64,000 nucleotides of DNA, from assembly GCF_050632745.1 (NCBI RefSeq), contig NZ_JBODSD010000001.1, forward strand, positions 930,001 to 994,000. The letters are read 5' to 3'. Under the pieces are notes generated by a model. It saw only the letters and a list, made by a program, of their open reading frames with translations. It was not told where the DNA came from and did no database searches. The stretch's first letter is position 1. Each line of letters opens with the position of its first letter. The stretch comes from Mumia sp050632745. Its GTDB lineage: Bacteria > Actinomycetota > Actinomycetes > Propionibacteriales > Nocardioidaceae. Shown here in pieces: positions 32,786-40,540 of this stretch. The position numbers were made by a program, and so were the translations under genes.

Positions 32786-33448
32786 TCAGTCCGACGCGCG
32801 CAGCTGCGCGACGAGCAGCCCGTCCCCGACCGGCAGCAGCGCCGGGACGAACCTCTCGTCCTCCAGCAGCGCGCGCCCGAGGTCGCGGACGGCGACGGTG
32901 TCCTCGTCGCGTCGTGCGGGGTCGGCCACACGGTCGTGCCAGAGGGCGTTGTCGAACGCGAGGACGCCGCCGGGCCGCAGCAGGCGCACCGCCTCCTCGA
33001 CGAACAGCGGGTAGTCGCGCTTGTCGGCGTCGACGAACACCAGGTCGTACCCGCCGTCGGCCAGTCGCGGGAGGACCTCCAGCGCCGAGCCGGAGATCAG
33101 GCGGAAGCGGTTGGCGGCGATGCCGGCCTCGGTCAGCGTGGCGCGGGCCAGGCGCTGGTGCTCGGCCTCCCGGTCGACGGACGTGAGGACCCCGTCGGGA
33201 CGCATCCCTCGCAGGAGCCAGAGCCCGGAGACCCCGGTGCCCGTCCCGACCTCGACGACCGCGCCGGCGTTGGCGACGGCGGCGAGCAGCCGGAGGGCGG
33301 CGCCCCCACCGGGACCGATCGGTGCGACGCCCACCTCGTCAGCACGGGCGCGTCCGTTCTGCAGCGGCTCGTCCTCGATGACGAACTCCTCGGCGTACAG
33401 CCAGCTCTGCGGCGTGATCGCGGTGGCGATGACGGACTCCTCTCGCAC
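32786..33448 (-). CDS. O-methyltransferase (Rv1220c-like)
   Basis: This 220-aa catechol-OMT-type protein has the SAM site VVEVGTGTGVSGLWLLRG near residues 64-82, the acidic VDADKRDYP, and the GGVLAFDNALWHDRV metal/substrate loop. A homologue sits divergently next to sigE in mycobacteria (Rv1220c), and the same arrangement appears here. The substrate is unknown. GTG 33448 is the only credible start; a TAGGCT hexamer about 26 nt upstream could give a short leader. Confidence 0.9.
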   Translation of the reverse strand: MREESVIATAITPQSWLYAEEFVIEDEPLQNGRARADEVGVAPIGPGGGAALRLLAAVANAGAVVEVGTGTGVSGLWLLRGMRPDGVLTSVDREAEHQRLARATLTEAGIAANRFRLISGSALEVLPRLADGGYDLVFVDADKRDYPLFVEEAVRLLRPGGVLAFDNALWHDRVADPARRDEDTVAVRDLGRALLEDERFVPALLPVGDGLLVAQLRASD

Positions 33449-33601
33449 GCCGGGGATCCCGGCACCTGCGCCACAGCCTAGGGCATCGGCGCTGTGATCC
33501 CGGGGACCTCGGCCTCACGCCTCGCGGCCGAGGATCGACGCCGCAGAAGCCTCCCGCGCGTGACCTTCGTCACCCCCGGATCCGCCGTACCGGCGTCATA
33601 G

Positions 33602-33627
33602 GGAACCTCCAGCGTCGTCTCATCGTT
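33602..33627 (+). promoter_or_regulatory. ECF sigma-type promoter for sigE
   Basis: GGAACC (33602-33607) and CGTT (33624-33627) are separated by 16 bp. This matches the GGAAC-N16/17-CGTT pattern of promoters read by SigE-like ECF sigma factors. It lies about 57 bp before the sigE ATG and suggests autoregulation. Confidence 0.6.
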
Positions 33628-33684
33628 GTCTCAGTTTGTTGGGAGACGATCAGGGTCCGACCAACACAGGAGGTCGTCACGACG

Positions 33685-34290
33685 ATGGGCACCACCACGC
33701 AGCCCGCCGGCCCCCAGGCCCCCACCGACGCCAGTGTCGGCACCTGGGAGGAGATCGTGGAGCAGCACTCCGCGCGCGTCTTCCGGCTCGCCTACCGCCT
33801 CACCGGCAACCAGCACGACGCGGAGGACCTGACGCAAGAGGTCTTCATCCGCGTGTTCCGTTCGCTCGACTCCTTCAAGCCCGGCTCGTTCGAGGGCTGG
33901 ATCCACCGCATCACCACCAACCTCTTCCTCGACCGCGTCCGCCGGAAGTCGAAGTTCCGCTTCGACCGCTTCGGCGAGGGCGCCGAGGAGCGGCTCACCG
34001 CCGCCGACCCGTCTCCTGAGCGCGCGTGGACCGACGCGAACCTCGACGCCGACGTGGAGGCCGCCCTCGCGTCGCTGCCGGACGAGTTCCGCGTGGCCGT
34101 CGTCCTGTGCGACATCGAGGGTCTCTCGTACGAGGAGATCGCCGACGTTCTGGGCGTGAAGCTCGGCACCGTCCGTTCCCGCATCCACCGTGGCCGCAAG
34201 CAGCTGCGTACGGCGCTGGAGCACCGCGCGCCGTCCGGTGCGCGCACCCGCTTCGCCGGCCCGCTCGACCCGGCGGTGGCCCCGCACTGA
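33685..34290 (+). CDS. sigE: ECF RNA polymerase sigma factor SigE
   Basis: This 201-aa ECF sigma factor has region 2 (about 22-92; QHSARVFRLAYRLTGNQHDA, EDLTQEVFIRVFRSL, WIHRITTNLFLDRVRR) and region 4 (about 128-182; LPDEFRVAVVLCDIEGLSYE, GVKLGTVRSRIHRGRKQLR). Context is decisive for the name: O-methyltransferase upstream, anti-sigma factor overlapping downstream, and tatB and mrp beyond, as in mycobacterial sigE loci for envelope and oxidative stress. ATG 33685 follows ACAGGAGGT. Its own promoter looks SigE-type. It overlaps the anti-sigma gene by 1 bp (TGATG). Confidence 0.93.
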   Translation: MGTTTQPAGPQAPTDASVGTWEEIVEQHSARVFRLAYRLTGNQHDAEDLTQEVFIRVFRSLDSFKPGSFEGWIHRITTNLFLDRVRRKSKFRFDRFGEGAEERLTAADPSPERAWTDANLDADVEAALASLPDEFRVAVVLCDIEGLSYEEIADVLGVKLGTVRSRIHRGRKQLRTALEHRAPSGARTRFAGPLDPAVAPH

Positions 34291-35585
34291 TGGCACACCT
34301 GGGAGATCGCGTCGCGGCGTACGTCGACGGGCAGCTGCCCGACGACGAGGCGTCGCGCGCGGACGCCCACCTCGCGAGCTGCGACGAGTGCTTCGAGGCG
34401 GTGCTCGCGCAGCGGTCCCTCAAGCGCCGGATGACCGGGCTGGGCGCCACTCCGGCACCCTCGACCACGCTCCTCTCGGCGCTGTCGGACCCTGCTCGGC
34501 TCGCCTCGGCCGCCCCGCCGTCACGGCTGCACCTGATCTTCGACCACTTCCTGGTCCGCGCGACCATCGCGGCCTCAGGAGCGTCCGCCGTCCTCGCCGG
34601 GATCGCGTACGTCGTGGGTGCGCCGGCAGCGCCGGTCGACACCGTGGCCCCGCCCGTGGAGCAGTTCATCGCCCAGTTCCGCGGCGAGGCCGACCCGGTC
34701 CAGCAGAGCGTCCGTGCGGCGGACGCGCCTCCGACCGAGGTGGCGCTCGCGGTGGCTCCTGGCCACGCGGTCGCCTCCGCCCGCAGCGACTCTCCCGAGG
34801 CGATCAGGCTCCTCGAGCGGGCGCTGGGCTCGGCGGTGAGCGTGCGGCTCCTCGCGAACCGCTACGACCTGTCCGTGGTCCGCTCGACCGGCGGGCGTAC
34901 GGAGGTGGTCGCGGCCTCCGACGGGCACCGCATCGCGTCGTACGTGATCGGCGACGACGGCCGACTCGGTCAGGTGGTCCGCTACGCGCAGCAGTCGGCC
35001 GCGGACCCCGTGCTGCGGGCCGTCCGCTCGGTCGCGCGCACCGAGCCGGTCCGGACCCAGCCGGAGCCGTCCCCGGCGGCCGCCGAGGACGGGTCGCGGT
35101 CGTCGGGCGGCTCCACGCCGATCCACGAGCAGGTCGTCGACCGCATCGACGCGGCCACCATCGACGAGCTCGTCACCGTCGGCTGGCCGTGCCACGAGCG
35201 CCTCGGCACCTCCCTGGAGCGGGTCGGCGCCCAGTGGGTCGACCTGTCCGGCGACAAGGGCATCGCCCTCACCTACACCGACGGAGTCTCGACGCTCACG
35301 GTCTACGAGCAGAACGGGTCGCTCGAGCGCGAGGCGATCGCCGGCTTCGAGCGGCACGACGTCGGCGACACCCCGGTCTGGGTCCGCACGGGTGAGCCCT
35401 CGGTGGCCACCTGGGACTCCGACGGCATCGTCTTCACCGTCGTCACCGACGGGCCGTCCGAGCGGCTGCGCGACGCAGTCGCCCACCTGCCGCGGCAGCC
35501 GCAGCACGACGGCATGCTCGACCGGGTGCGGACCGGCCTCGGCCGGCTGACCGCCTGGGCCACCCCGGTCTCGCGCGACTCCTGA
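34290..35585 (+). CDS. rseA: Zinc-finger transmembrane anti-sigma factor (RseA-like)
   Basis: The 431-aa protein begins with an anti-sigma zinc-binding domain: His-27, Cys-31 and Cys-34 in HLASCDEC. One membrane helix follows (about 92-112; ATIAASGASAVLAGIAYVVG) and then a long extracytoplasmic part of about 300 residues. The latter has beta-rich segments (LSVVRSTGGRTEVVAASDGH, DLSGDKGIALTYTDGVSTLT) like the MucB/RseB-type lipid-sensing region. It should hold SigE inactive until envelope stress. Mycobacterial RseA is much shorter and cytosolic, so this long version may sense the signal directly. No htrA protease gene follows. Confidence 0.85.
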   Translation: MAHLGDRVAAYVDGQLPDDEASRADAHLASCDECFEAVLAQRSLKRRMTGLGATPAPSTTLLSALSDPARLASAAPPSRLHLIFDHFLVRATIAASGASAVLAGIAYVVGAPAAPVDTVAPPVEQFIAQFRGEADPVQQSVRAADAPPTEVALAVAPGHAVASARSDSPEAIRLLERALGSAVSVRLLANRYDLSVVRSTGGRTEVVAASDGHRIASYVIGDDGRLGQVVRYAQQSAADPVLRAVRSVARTEPVRTQPEPSPAAAEDGSRSSGGSTPIHEQVVDRIDAATIDELVTVGWPCHERLGTSLERVGAQWVDLSGDKGIALTYTDGVSTLTVYEQNGSLEREAIAGFERHDVGDTPVWVRTGEPSVATWDSDGIVFTVVTDGPSERLRDAVAHLPRQPQHDGMLDRVRTGLGRLTAWATPVSRDS

Positions 35586-35588
35586 CGA

Positions 35589-35930
35589 TCAGGTCGCGTC
35601 GACGTCGAACGGGGCGGGCTCGCCGGGGTCCAGCGGTCGCTGGGTCGGCCGCGACGTGCCGTGCGACGAGGGGTTGGACGTCGGCTCGTCGTCGTCCAGC
35701 GTGCCCTTCATCATCTCGCGCGGGTCGAGCCCCCGGATCTCGTCACGCAGGGACGTGAAGTCGTCCCCCATCTCGCGCTGCAGGTCGGACTTGGCGTTGT
35801 CGGCCATCTGCCGCACGGTGCGGACCCACCGACCGAGGGTCCGTGCGAACTCCGGCAGGCGCTCGGGACCGAACACCACGATCGCGACGATCGCGATGAC
35901 CAGCATCTCGGGCACGCCGACATCGAACAT
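35589..35930 (-). CDS. tatB: Sec-independent protein translocase TatB
   Basis: The 113-aa protein has the Tat signature: one short membrane helix (residues 5-22), the hinge FGPERLPEFA, then an amphipathic helix (RTLGRWVRTVRQMADNAKSD) and an acidic, disordered tail. With TatA and TatC it exports folded proteins. The start ATG 35930 has a TAGGCT -10 hexamer 6 nt upstream. It converges on the anti-sigma gene with 3 bp between stops. Homologues occupy the same place beside sigE/rseA in mycobacteria. Confidence 0.94.
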   Translation of the reverse strand: MFDVGVPEMLVIAIVAIVVFGPERLPEFARTLGRWVRTVRQMADNAKSDLQREMGDDFTSLRDEIRGLDPREMMKGTLDDDEPTSNPSSHGTSRPTQRPLDPGEPAPFDVDAT

Positions 35931-35936
35931 GCGGGA

Positions 35937-35942
35937 AGCCTA
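35937..35942 (-). promoter_or_regulatory. -10 hexamer (TAGGCT) for tatB
   Basis: The hexamer lies 6 nt before the tatB ATG, within the 32-bp gap after mrp, giving a separate leaderless promoter. Confidence 0.5.
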
Positions 35943-35962
35943 GCCGCAGCCGGGAGAGGGGC

Positions 35963-37108
35963 CTAGCGCCCGGTCGGGGAGAGACCGAGCTGCATCCCGG
36001 CGAGCCCGCGGGAGCGGCCGGACAGCGTCGCGGCCACCTGGCTCAGGACCTTGCCGGCCGGGCTGTCGGGGGCCTGCTCGACGATCGGGACGCCGGCGTC
36101 GCCGCCCACGCGCATCTGCTCGTCCAGGGGGACCTGGCCGAGCAGCGGGACGTCGTAGCCGAGCCGCGCGCTCAGCGTGGACGCGACCGTCTGGCCGCCG
36201 CCGGAGCCGAAGATCTCCATCCGCTCGCCGTTGGGGAGCTCGAGCCACGACATGTTCTCGATCACGCCGACGACGCGCTGGTGCATCATCGACGCCATCG
36301 TGCCGGCGCGCTCGGCCACCTGGGCGGCGGCGTCCTGCGGCGTCGTGACGACCACGACCTCCGCGTTGGGGAGGTGCTGACCGAGGCTGATCGCCATGTC
36401 GCCGGTGCCCGGGGGGAGGTCCAGCAGCAGCGCGTCGAGGTCGCCCCAGTAGACGTCGGAGAGCATCTGGACGAGCGCCCGGTCGAGCATGGGTCCGCGC
36501 CAGGCGACGACCTGGTCCTTGCGGGGCTTCAGCATCCCGATGCTCATGACCTGCATGCCGCGCACGGGGACCGGCATGATCATGTCCTCGACCTGCGTCG
36601 GGCGGGCGTCGCCCACGCCGAGCATGTCGGGGATCGAGTGGCCGTAGATGTCGGCGTCGACGATGCCGACCTTGAGGCCCTGGGCGGCCAGCGCCGACGC
36701 GAGGTTCACGGTGACCGACGACTTGCCGACACCGCCCTTGCCGGACGCGACCGCGTACACCTTGGTGAGCGAGCCAGGCTTCGCGAACGGGATCTCCCGC
36801 TGCGTCTGCCCACCGCGCAGGACCTCCTGGAGGTTCTTGCGCTGCTCGTCGTTCATGACGCCCATGTCGACGCGGACGTCGGTCACGCCGGCGACCTTCG
36901 TCACGGCGGCTGTCACATCGCGGTTGAGCGTGTCCTTGAGCGGGCACCCGGCGACGGTGAGGAGGAGGTGGACGACGACGGAGCCGCCGTCGATGTCGAC
37001 GCCCTCCACCATGCCGATCTCGGTGATCGGGCGACGGATCTCGGGGTCGTTGACGGTCGACAGCGCCTGGGTGACGGCGTCGGGATTCACCACGGTCTCG
37101 GTGGGCAT
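35963..37108 (-). CDS. mrp: Mrp/NBP35-family Fe-S cluster carrier ATPase
   Basis: The 381-aa protein has an N-terminal MIP18/DUF59 domain (1-85, with Cys-55 in TVAGCPLKDT) and a P-loop ATPase with the deviant Walker A SGKGGVGKSS (122-131). DADIYGHSIP and LDLPPGTGD follow. The C-terminal CxxC of many Mrp proteins is replaced by FGSGGG, as in other actinobacterial members, so cluster binding must rely on other residues. It is thought to hold and pass Fe-S clusters to apoproteins. TAGCAT lies 7 nt before ATG 37108. Mycobacteria also have mrp near tatB. Confidence 0.93.
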   Translation of the reverse strand: MPTETVVNPDAVTQALSTVNDPEIRRPITEIGMVEGVDIDGGSVVVHLLLTVAGCPLKDTLNRDVTAAVTKVAGVTDVRVDMGVMNDEQRKNLQEVLRGGQTQREIPFAKPGSLTKVYAVASGKGGVGKSSVTVNLASALAAQGLKVGIVDADIYGHSIPDMLGVGDARPTQVEDMIMPVPVRGMQVMSIGMLKPRKDQVVAWRGPMLDRALVQMLSDVYWGDLDALLLDLPPGTGDMAISLGQHLPNAEVVVVTTPQDAAAQVAERAGTMASMMHQRVVGVIENMSWLELPNGERMEIFGSGGGQTVASTLSARLGYDVPLLGQVPLDEQMRVGGDAGVPIVEQAPDSPAGKVLSQVAATLSGRSRGLAGMQLGLSPTGR

Positions 37109-37115
37109 GACATCG

Positions 37116-37121
37116 ATGCTA
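37116..37121 (-). promoter_or_regulatory. -10 hexamer (TAGCAT) for mrp
   Basis: The hexamer lies 7 nt before the mrp ATG. It suggests mrp has its own leaderless promoter although the DUF1003 gene is only 28 bp upstream on the same strand. Confidence 0.5.
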
Positions 37122-37136
37122 CGTGCGTGGTGGGGA

Positions 37137-37679
37137 TCACCGCGGTGTCGGGTCCGCCTGGCCGTCGGTCGCCTCGTCGGGGGAGCCTCCGACCCGGTCC
37201 TCGATGTCCGCGACGAGCCCCCGCAGCTCGGACCGGAGGAAGTCGCGGGTGGCGACCTCGCCGAGCGCGAGGCGCAGGCTCGCGACCTCGCGGGCGAGGA
37301 ACTGCATGTCGGCGTGGGCACGGGCGTTCTGCTCGCGGTCCTGCTCCTGCGTCACCCGGTCACGGGCCTCCTGCCGGTTCTGGGCGAGCAGGATCAGGGG
37401 AGCGGCGTACGACGCCTGCAGCGACAGCATGAGCGTCAGGAAGATGAACGGGAACGGGTCGAACCGGAGGTCGCCCGGCGCCATCGTGTTCCAGAGCAGC
37501 CAGGCGGCGACGAACACGGTCATCCAGGCGATGAAGGTCGCGGTCCCCATGAACCGCGCGAACCCCTCGGCGAACTTCCCGAAGGTCTCGGCGTCCATGC
37601 GGCGTCGCCGGGTGCGACGCCAGCGGTTGGGGTCGCGGGGCTGGTCCAGGCGGACCCGGCGGTCGTCGCGGTCGCTCAT
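37137..37679 (-). CDS. DUF1003 membrane protein
   Basis: The 180-aa protein has a basic N-terminus, two membrane helices (about 47-66 and 76-99, with FPFIFLTLMLSLQASYAAPL) and a C-terminal coiled-coil-like segment (NRQEARDRVTQEQDREQNAR). This is the DUF1003 pattern, unknown in function but commonly next to MgtE-like proteins. Its start overlaps the stop of the MgtE-N/CBS gene by 4 bp, so they are translationally coupled and may work together at the membrane. Confidence 0.9.
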   Translation of the reverse strand: MSDRDDRRVRLDQPRDPNRWRRTRRRRMDAETFGKFAEGFARFMGTATFIAWMTVFVAAWLLWNTMAPGDLRFDPFPFIFLTLMLSLQASYAAPLILLAQNRQEARDRVTQEQDREQNARAHADMQFLAREVASLRLALGEVATRDFLRSELRGLVADIEDRVGGSPDEATDGQADPTPR

Positions 37680-38923
37680 CGTGCCACCTCCGGCTCCTGG
37701 TCGCGCCAGCCCTCGGGCAGGAGCTCGTCGAGCACGTCGTCGACCGTGATCGCCCCGACGAGGTGGTTGGAGTCGTCGACCACGGGGCAGGCGACGAGGT
37801 TGTACGTCGCGAGGATGCGGGCGACCTCGTGCAGCGAGGTGTCCGGGCGGGGCCAGTCGATGTCGTTGACCGCGATCGAGCCGACCAGCGACGACGGCGG
37901 CTCGCGCAGGAGGTGCTGGAAGTGCACGACGCCGAGGAACCGGCCGGTCGGCGTCTCGAGCGGCGGCCGTGCCACGTAGACGAGGGCGGCCAGCGACGGG
38001 GACAGCTCGGGCTCGCGGATCCGGGCGAGGCCCTCGGCGAGCGTCGCGTCCGGCGGCAGGATGACGGCGTCGGACGTCATCAGACCACCGGCGGTGCCCT
38101 CCTCGTAGACCATCAGCCGGCGCACGTCCTCGGCCTCGTCGGGCTCCATCAGCGCGAGGAGCTCCTCGGCCGTCGCGAGCGGGAGCTCGGCGATGACGTC
38201 GGCGGCGTCGTCGGGCGACATCTCCTCGAGGACGTCCGCGGCCCGCTCGGGGTCCAGCCCTCCGAGGATCTCGACCTGCGCGATCTCCGGCATCTCCTCG
38301 AGCACGTCGGCGAGCCGCTCGTCGTCGAGCTCGGCGGCGATCTGGGTACGACGCTGGATCGGCAGCTCGCGCAGGGCGTTGGCGAGGTCGGCCGGACGCA
38401 TGGTGTCCATCGTCGCGAGCAGGTGGGTGGCTCCCTGCGACGGCTGGGCGCCCATGAGGTCCGCGACGTCGACCCAGTCCACGACGATGCCGTGACCGCG
38501 CCGTCCGAACCGCGACCCGCGGCCGCGCACGGCGACGTCCGAGAGGTACCAGTCGTGGCTGCGGTCCTGCTCCATCGCCACGTCGTAGACGACGCCGTCC
38601 AGGTTCTGCGACGGCACTCGCACAGTCCGGTCGAAGAGCTCGCCGAACACCAGCGTCTCGGTCTGCCGCTGCTCGAAGCGCCGCAGGTTCAGCACGCCGG
38701 TCGTGATGATCTGGCCGCCCTCGAGCGACGTCACCCGCGTCATCGGGAGGAACACGCGTCGCCGCCCGAGCACCTCGATCACGAGCCCCAGGACGCGCGG
38801 GAGCCGGCCGGCGCTGCGTTGCGTGACGACGACGTCGCGCAGCTTGCCGACCTGGTCCCCTGCGGGGTCGAAGACGGCATGCCCAGCCAGCCTGGCGAGG
38901 AAGATGCGGCTCGTCGAGGTCAC
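37676..38923 (-). CDS. PRC-barrel/MgtE-N/CBS domain protein without membrane part
   Basis: The 415-aa protein has two PRC-barrel-like repeats (about 8-140; FDPAGDQVGKLRDVVVTQRS), an MgtE N-terminal superhelix (about 165-270; LANALRELPIQRRTQIAAEL, ILGGLDPERAADVLEEMSPD) and a CBS pair (about 280-405). The membrane channel of true MgtE is missing. It may act as a magnesium- or nucleotide-sensing regulator of the coupled DUF1003 protein; that is inference. The GTG start (38923) has TAGGCT 7 nt upstream. A homologue lies in the same locus in mycobacteria (Rv1232c). Confidence 0.9.
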   Translation of the reverse strand: MTSTSRIFLARLAGHAVFDPAGDQVGKLRDVVVTQRSAGRLPRVLGLVIEVLGRRRVFLPMTRVTSLEGGQIITTGVLNLRRFEQRQTETLVFGELFDRTVRVPSQNLDGVVYDVAMEQDRSHDWYLSDVAVRGRGSRFGRRGHGIVVDWVDVADLMGAQPSQGATHLLATMDTMRPADLANALRELPIQRRTQIAAELDDERLADVLEEMPEIAQVEILGGLDPERAADVLEEMSPDDAADVIAELPLATAEELLALMEPDEAEDVRRLMVYEEGTAGGLMTSDAVILPPDATLAEGLARIREPELSPSLAALVYVARPPLETPTGRFLGVVHFQHLLREPPSSLVGSIAVNDIDWPRPDTSLHEVARILATYNLVACPVVDDSNHLVGAITVDDVLDELLPEGWRDQEPEVAR

Positions 38924-38930
38924 GGGGGTC

Positions 38931-38936
38931 AGCCTA
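38931..38936 (-). promoter_or_regulatory. -10 hexamer (TAGGCT) for the MgtE-N/CBS-DUF1003 operon
   Basis: The hexamer lies 7 nt before GTG 38923 and supports this start. Confidence 0.5.
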
Positions 38937-38965
38937 GCCGCGTCTGCACATTCGGCCGGACGTAC

Positions 38966-39000
38966 GACGCCCCGCCACCGCGGTGCGGTGACGGGGCGTC
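38966..39000 (-). terminator. Hairpin terminator of the secreted-protein gene
   Basis: Arms 38966-38981 and 38985-39000 pair over 16 bp with one mismatch around a GGT loop, 26 bp past the stop of the minus-strand gene. Confidence 0.7.
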
Positions 39001-39025
39001 GGCGATCGTCGGCGAGCGACCTGTG

Positions 39026-39772
39026 TCAGGCCTTGCCGTAGGTGGTGAAGACACCGCCGGCGGTCGTGGAGTTGGCCTTCACGACGAACCGGTACTTGTA
39101 CTTCTTCGAGGAGCGGAAGGAGTACTTCGCGGCGCCCTTGCTGTTGAGCTTGAGCGTCTTGACGGTGCGCCACTTGCCGCTCTTCTTGCGCTGCAGCTTC
39201 ACCTTGGTCTTGTAGTTGTAGTACTTGCCGTTGCTCAGGTAGCGCTTGAGCTTGATGTTGGCGACCTTGCGGCTCGAGTTGCTCCAGTAGCGCACCTTGC
39301 CCGAGGCCTTGAGGCCGGACTTCACGGCGAAGCCGCCGCCGGTGTAGCTGCCGTCGACCGCGCTCAGCTTGTTGTAGTCGGTGTCGTACCACTCGACGCG
39401 GACGTTGGCGAGGCGGAAGGCGCCGCGGCCCCAGCCGTTCCGCACGGTGAGGTAGCCGGTCATGTTCTGGTAGCTGGAGCCGATGTAGGCAGCCTGCACG
39501 TTGGCGGCCACACGGGTGGCGCCGCGGTAGACGTCGACGTAGATCGTCGCCGACGTGAAGGCTCCGACGGCGCGCGCGTTGGTCGCGATCCGGTACGACT
39601 TGGTCGAGGCGTTGATCGCCGTGCCGCCGTACGACGGGTAGACCTTGAAGCTGGTGACGTCGATCGGGGAGGTGGCGGCGGCGGCGGGCGCCGTCGACAC
39701 GACCGCCAGTCCCGAGAATGCGAGCGCGCCACCGGCCAGGGCGGCGGAGGCGCGCTTGATGAGGGTCTTCAC
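39026..39772 (-). CDS. Secreted Lys/Tyr-rich protein of unknown function
   Basis: The 248-aa precursor has a clear Sec signal peptide (VKTLIKRASAALAGGALAFS then GLAVVSTAPAAAA, cleavage near residue 35). The mature part is rich in Tyr, Lys, Ser and aromatic residues, with a C-terminal beta-sandwich-like region (VKLQRKKSGKWRTVKTLKLN, KYSFRSSKKYKYRFVVKANS). It resembles extracellular surface-binding modules in actinobacteria, but I recognise no family. The start is GTG 39772, because the signal sequence begins there. Upstream DNA (39785-39860) is unusually AT-rich for this genome and includes TTATCTTTC on the minus strand, probably the promoter. Confidence 0.75.
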   Translation of the reverse strand: MKTLIKRASAALAGGALAFSGLAVVSTAPAAAATSPIDVTSFKVYPSYGGTAINASTKSYRIATNARAVGAFTSATIYVDVYRGATRVAANVQAAYIGSSYQNMTGYLTVRNGWGRGAFRLANVRVEWYDTDYNKLSAVDGSYTGGGFAVKSGLKASGKVRYWSNSSRKVANIKLKRYLSNGKYYNYKTKVKLQRKKSGKWRTVKTLKLNSKGAAKYSFRSSKKYKYRFVVKANSTTAGGVFTTYGKA

Positions 39773-39911
39773 AGAGGGGTGCCTTCCTGGGCAGAACGAA
39801 CGGTGCGACAGAAAGATAACCGATGAAAGGTCCAGACAGGGCATCCCGTCCGTATGGTAAGGGCTTCAACTACTTCGGAGCGCCCGCGGCAGGCTCAGCA
39901 GGCCCCCGCGC

Positions 39912-40463
39912 TCACGAGTCCGAGCCCTCCGAGAGGCGGGGCGCCCGACGCTGACGGTGCAGCGAGAACGGGCGCGAGCGGACCGTCCGTGCCGGCGACT
40001 CGACGGGCTGCTCGCGCTGCGCGGAGTCGCCCAGGTGACCGGGGGACGCGAGCAGGTCGGTCGGGTGGAGGCGTACGACGACGCACTCGCGGGCCCACCG
40101 CTCGACCGCCTCGTCGGCCTCGAAGAGATTGAGGCGGTCCGCGACCAGCACGGCGGTGACGTCCGCCCAGTCGGCGTGGTCGGGCCCCACGACCTCGACG
40201 GTGGCGCGGACGCGCGCGACCTGGGCGCGGGTCGACTTGGCCCGCAGGTCGAGGACCACCTCGCGTGCGTCCTTGATCCCCGGCAGCGGCTGCTCGTCAC
40301 CGCCGGCGACGACGCAGACCGCGTCCTCGTGCCAGACGTGCCAGACGGGGTGCCAGGCACCGTCGTACACGATCCAGAGGAGTCCCGACTTCTTCGCGAC
40401 CTCGGCCACGAAGGCCCGTCGGAAGAGTGCGTCGAAGTCGGTGACCGGCTCGGCGGGGTCCAT
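39912..40463 (-). CDS. Conserved protein, possibly split-barrel flavin/F420-binding type
   Basis: The 183-aa protein has a beta-barrel-like core (SGLLWIVYDGAWHPVWHVWH, EDAVCVVAGGDEQPLPGIKD, AREVVLDLRAKSTRAQVARV). It recalls the pyridoxamine-phosphate-oxidase-like fold, but no cofactor motif is decisive, so the assignment is weak. The C-terminal 30 residues are basic and poorly conserved. Two ATGs compete. The second (40463, MDPAEPVTDF) is preferred because TAGGAT lies 7 nt before it, while the first ATG overlaps that hexamer. It diverges from the DMT transporter gene. Confidence 0.65.
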   Translation of the reverse strand: MDPAEPVTDFDALFRRAFVAEVAKKSGLLWIVYDGAWHPVWHVWHEDAVCVVAGGDEQPLPGIKDAREVVLDLRAKSTRAQVARVRATVEVVGPDHADWADVTAVLVADRLNLFEADEAVERWARECVVVRLHPTDLLASPGHLGDSAQREQPVESPARTVRSRPFSLHRQRRAPRLSEGSDS

Positions 40464-40470
40464 GCTCGCC

Positions 40471-40476
40471 ATCCTA
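40471..40476 (-). promoter_or_regulatory. -10 hexamer (TAGGAT) deciding the start of the adjacent gene
   Basis: TAGGAT on the minus strand contains an ATG of its own and lies 7 nt before ATG 40463. If transcription starts at the latter, the upstream ATG is not in the mRNA. Confidence 0.45.
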
Positions 40477-40540
40477 GGGCGCGGACGCGACGGCGTCGGC
40501 CGTGTGAACGACGCGTCTCCCGCCCGCGCATACTGCCGGA

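Noticed and set aside
27199..33481. Very long open frames of about 1000-1260 codons on the plus strand overlapping the accessory region
   Set aside because: They run antisense to, or in another frame of, genes with clear motifs. Their products are Arg/Gly/Pro-rich without domains, as expected from stop-poor high-GC DNA.
39785..39860. AT-rich stretch as a sign of horizontal transfer
   Set aside because: It is confined to about 75 bp upstream of a secreted-protein gene, and a promoter region explains it.
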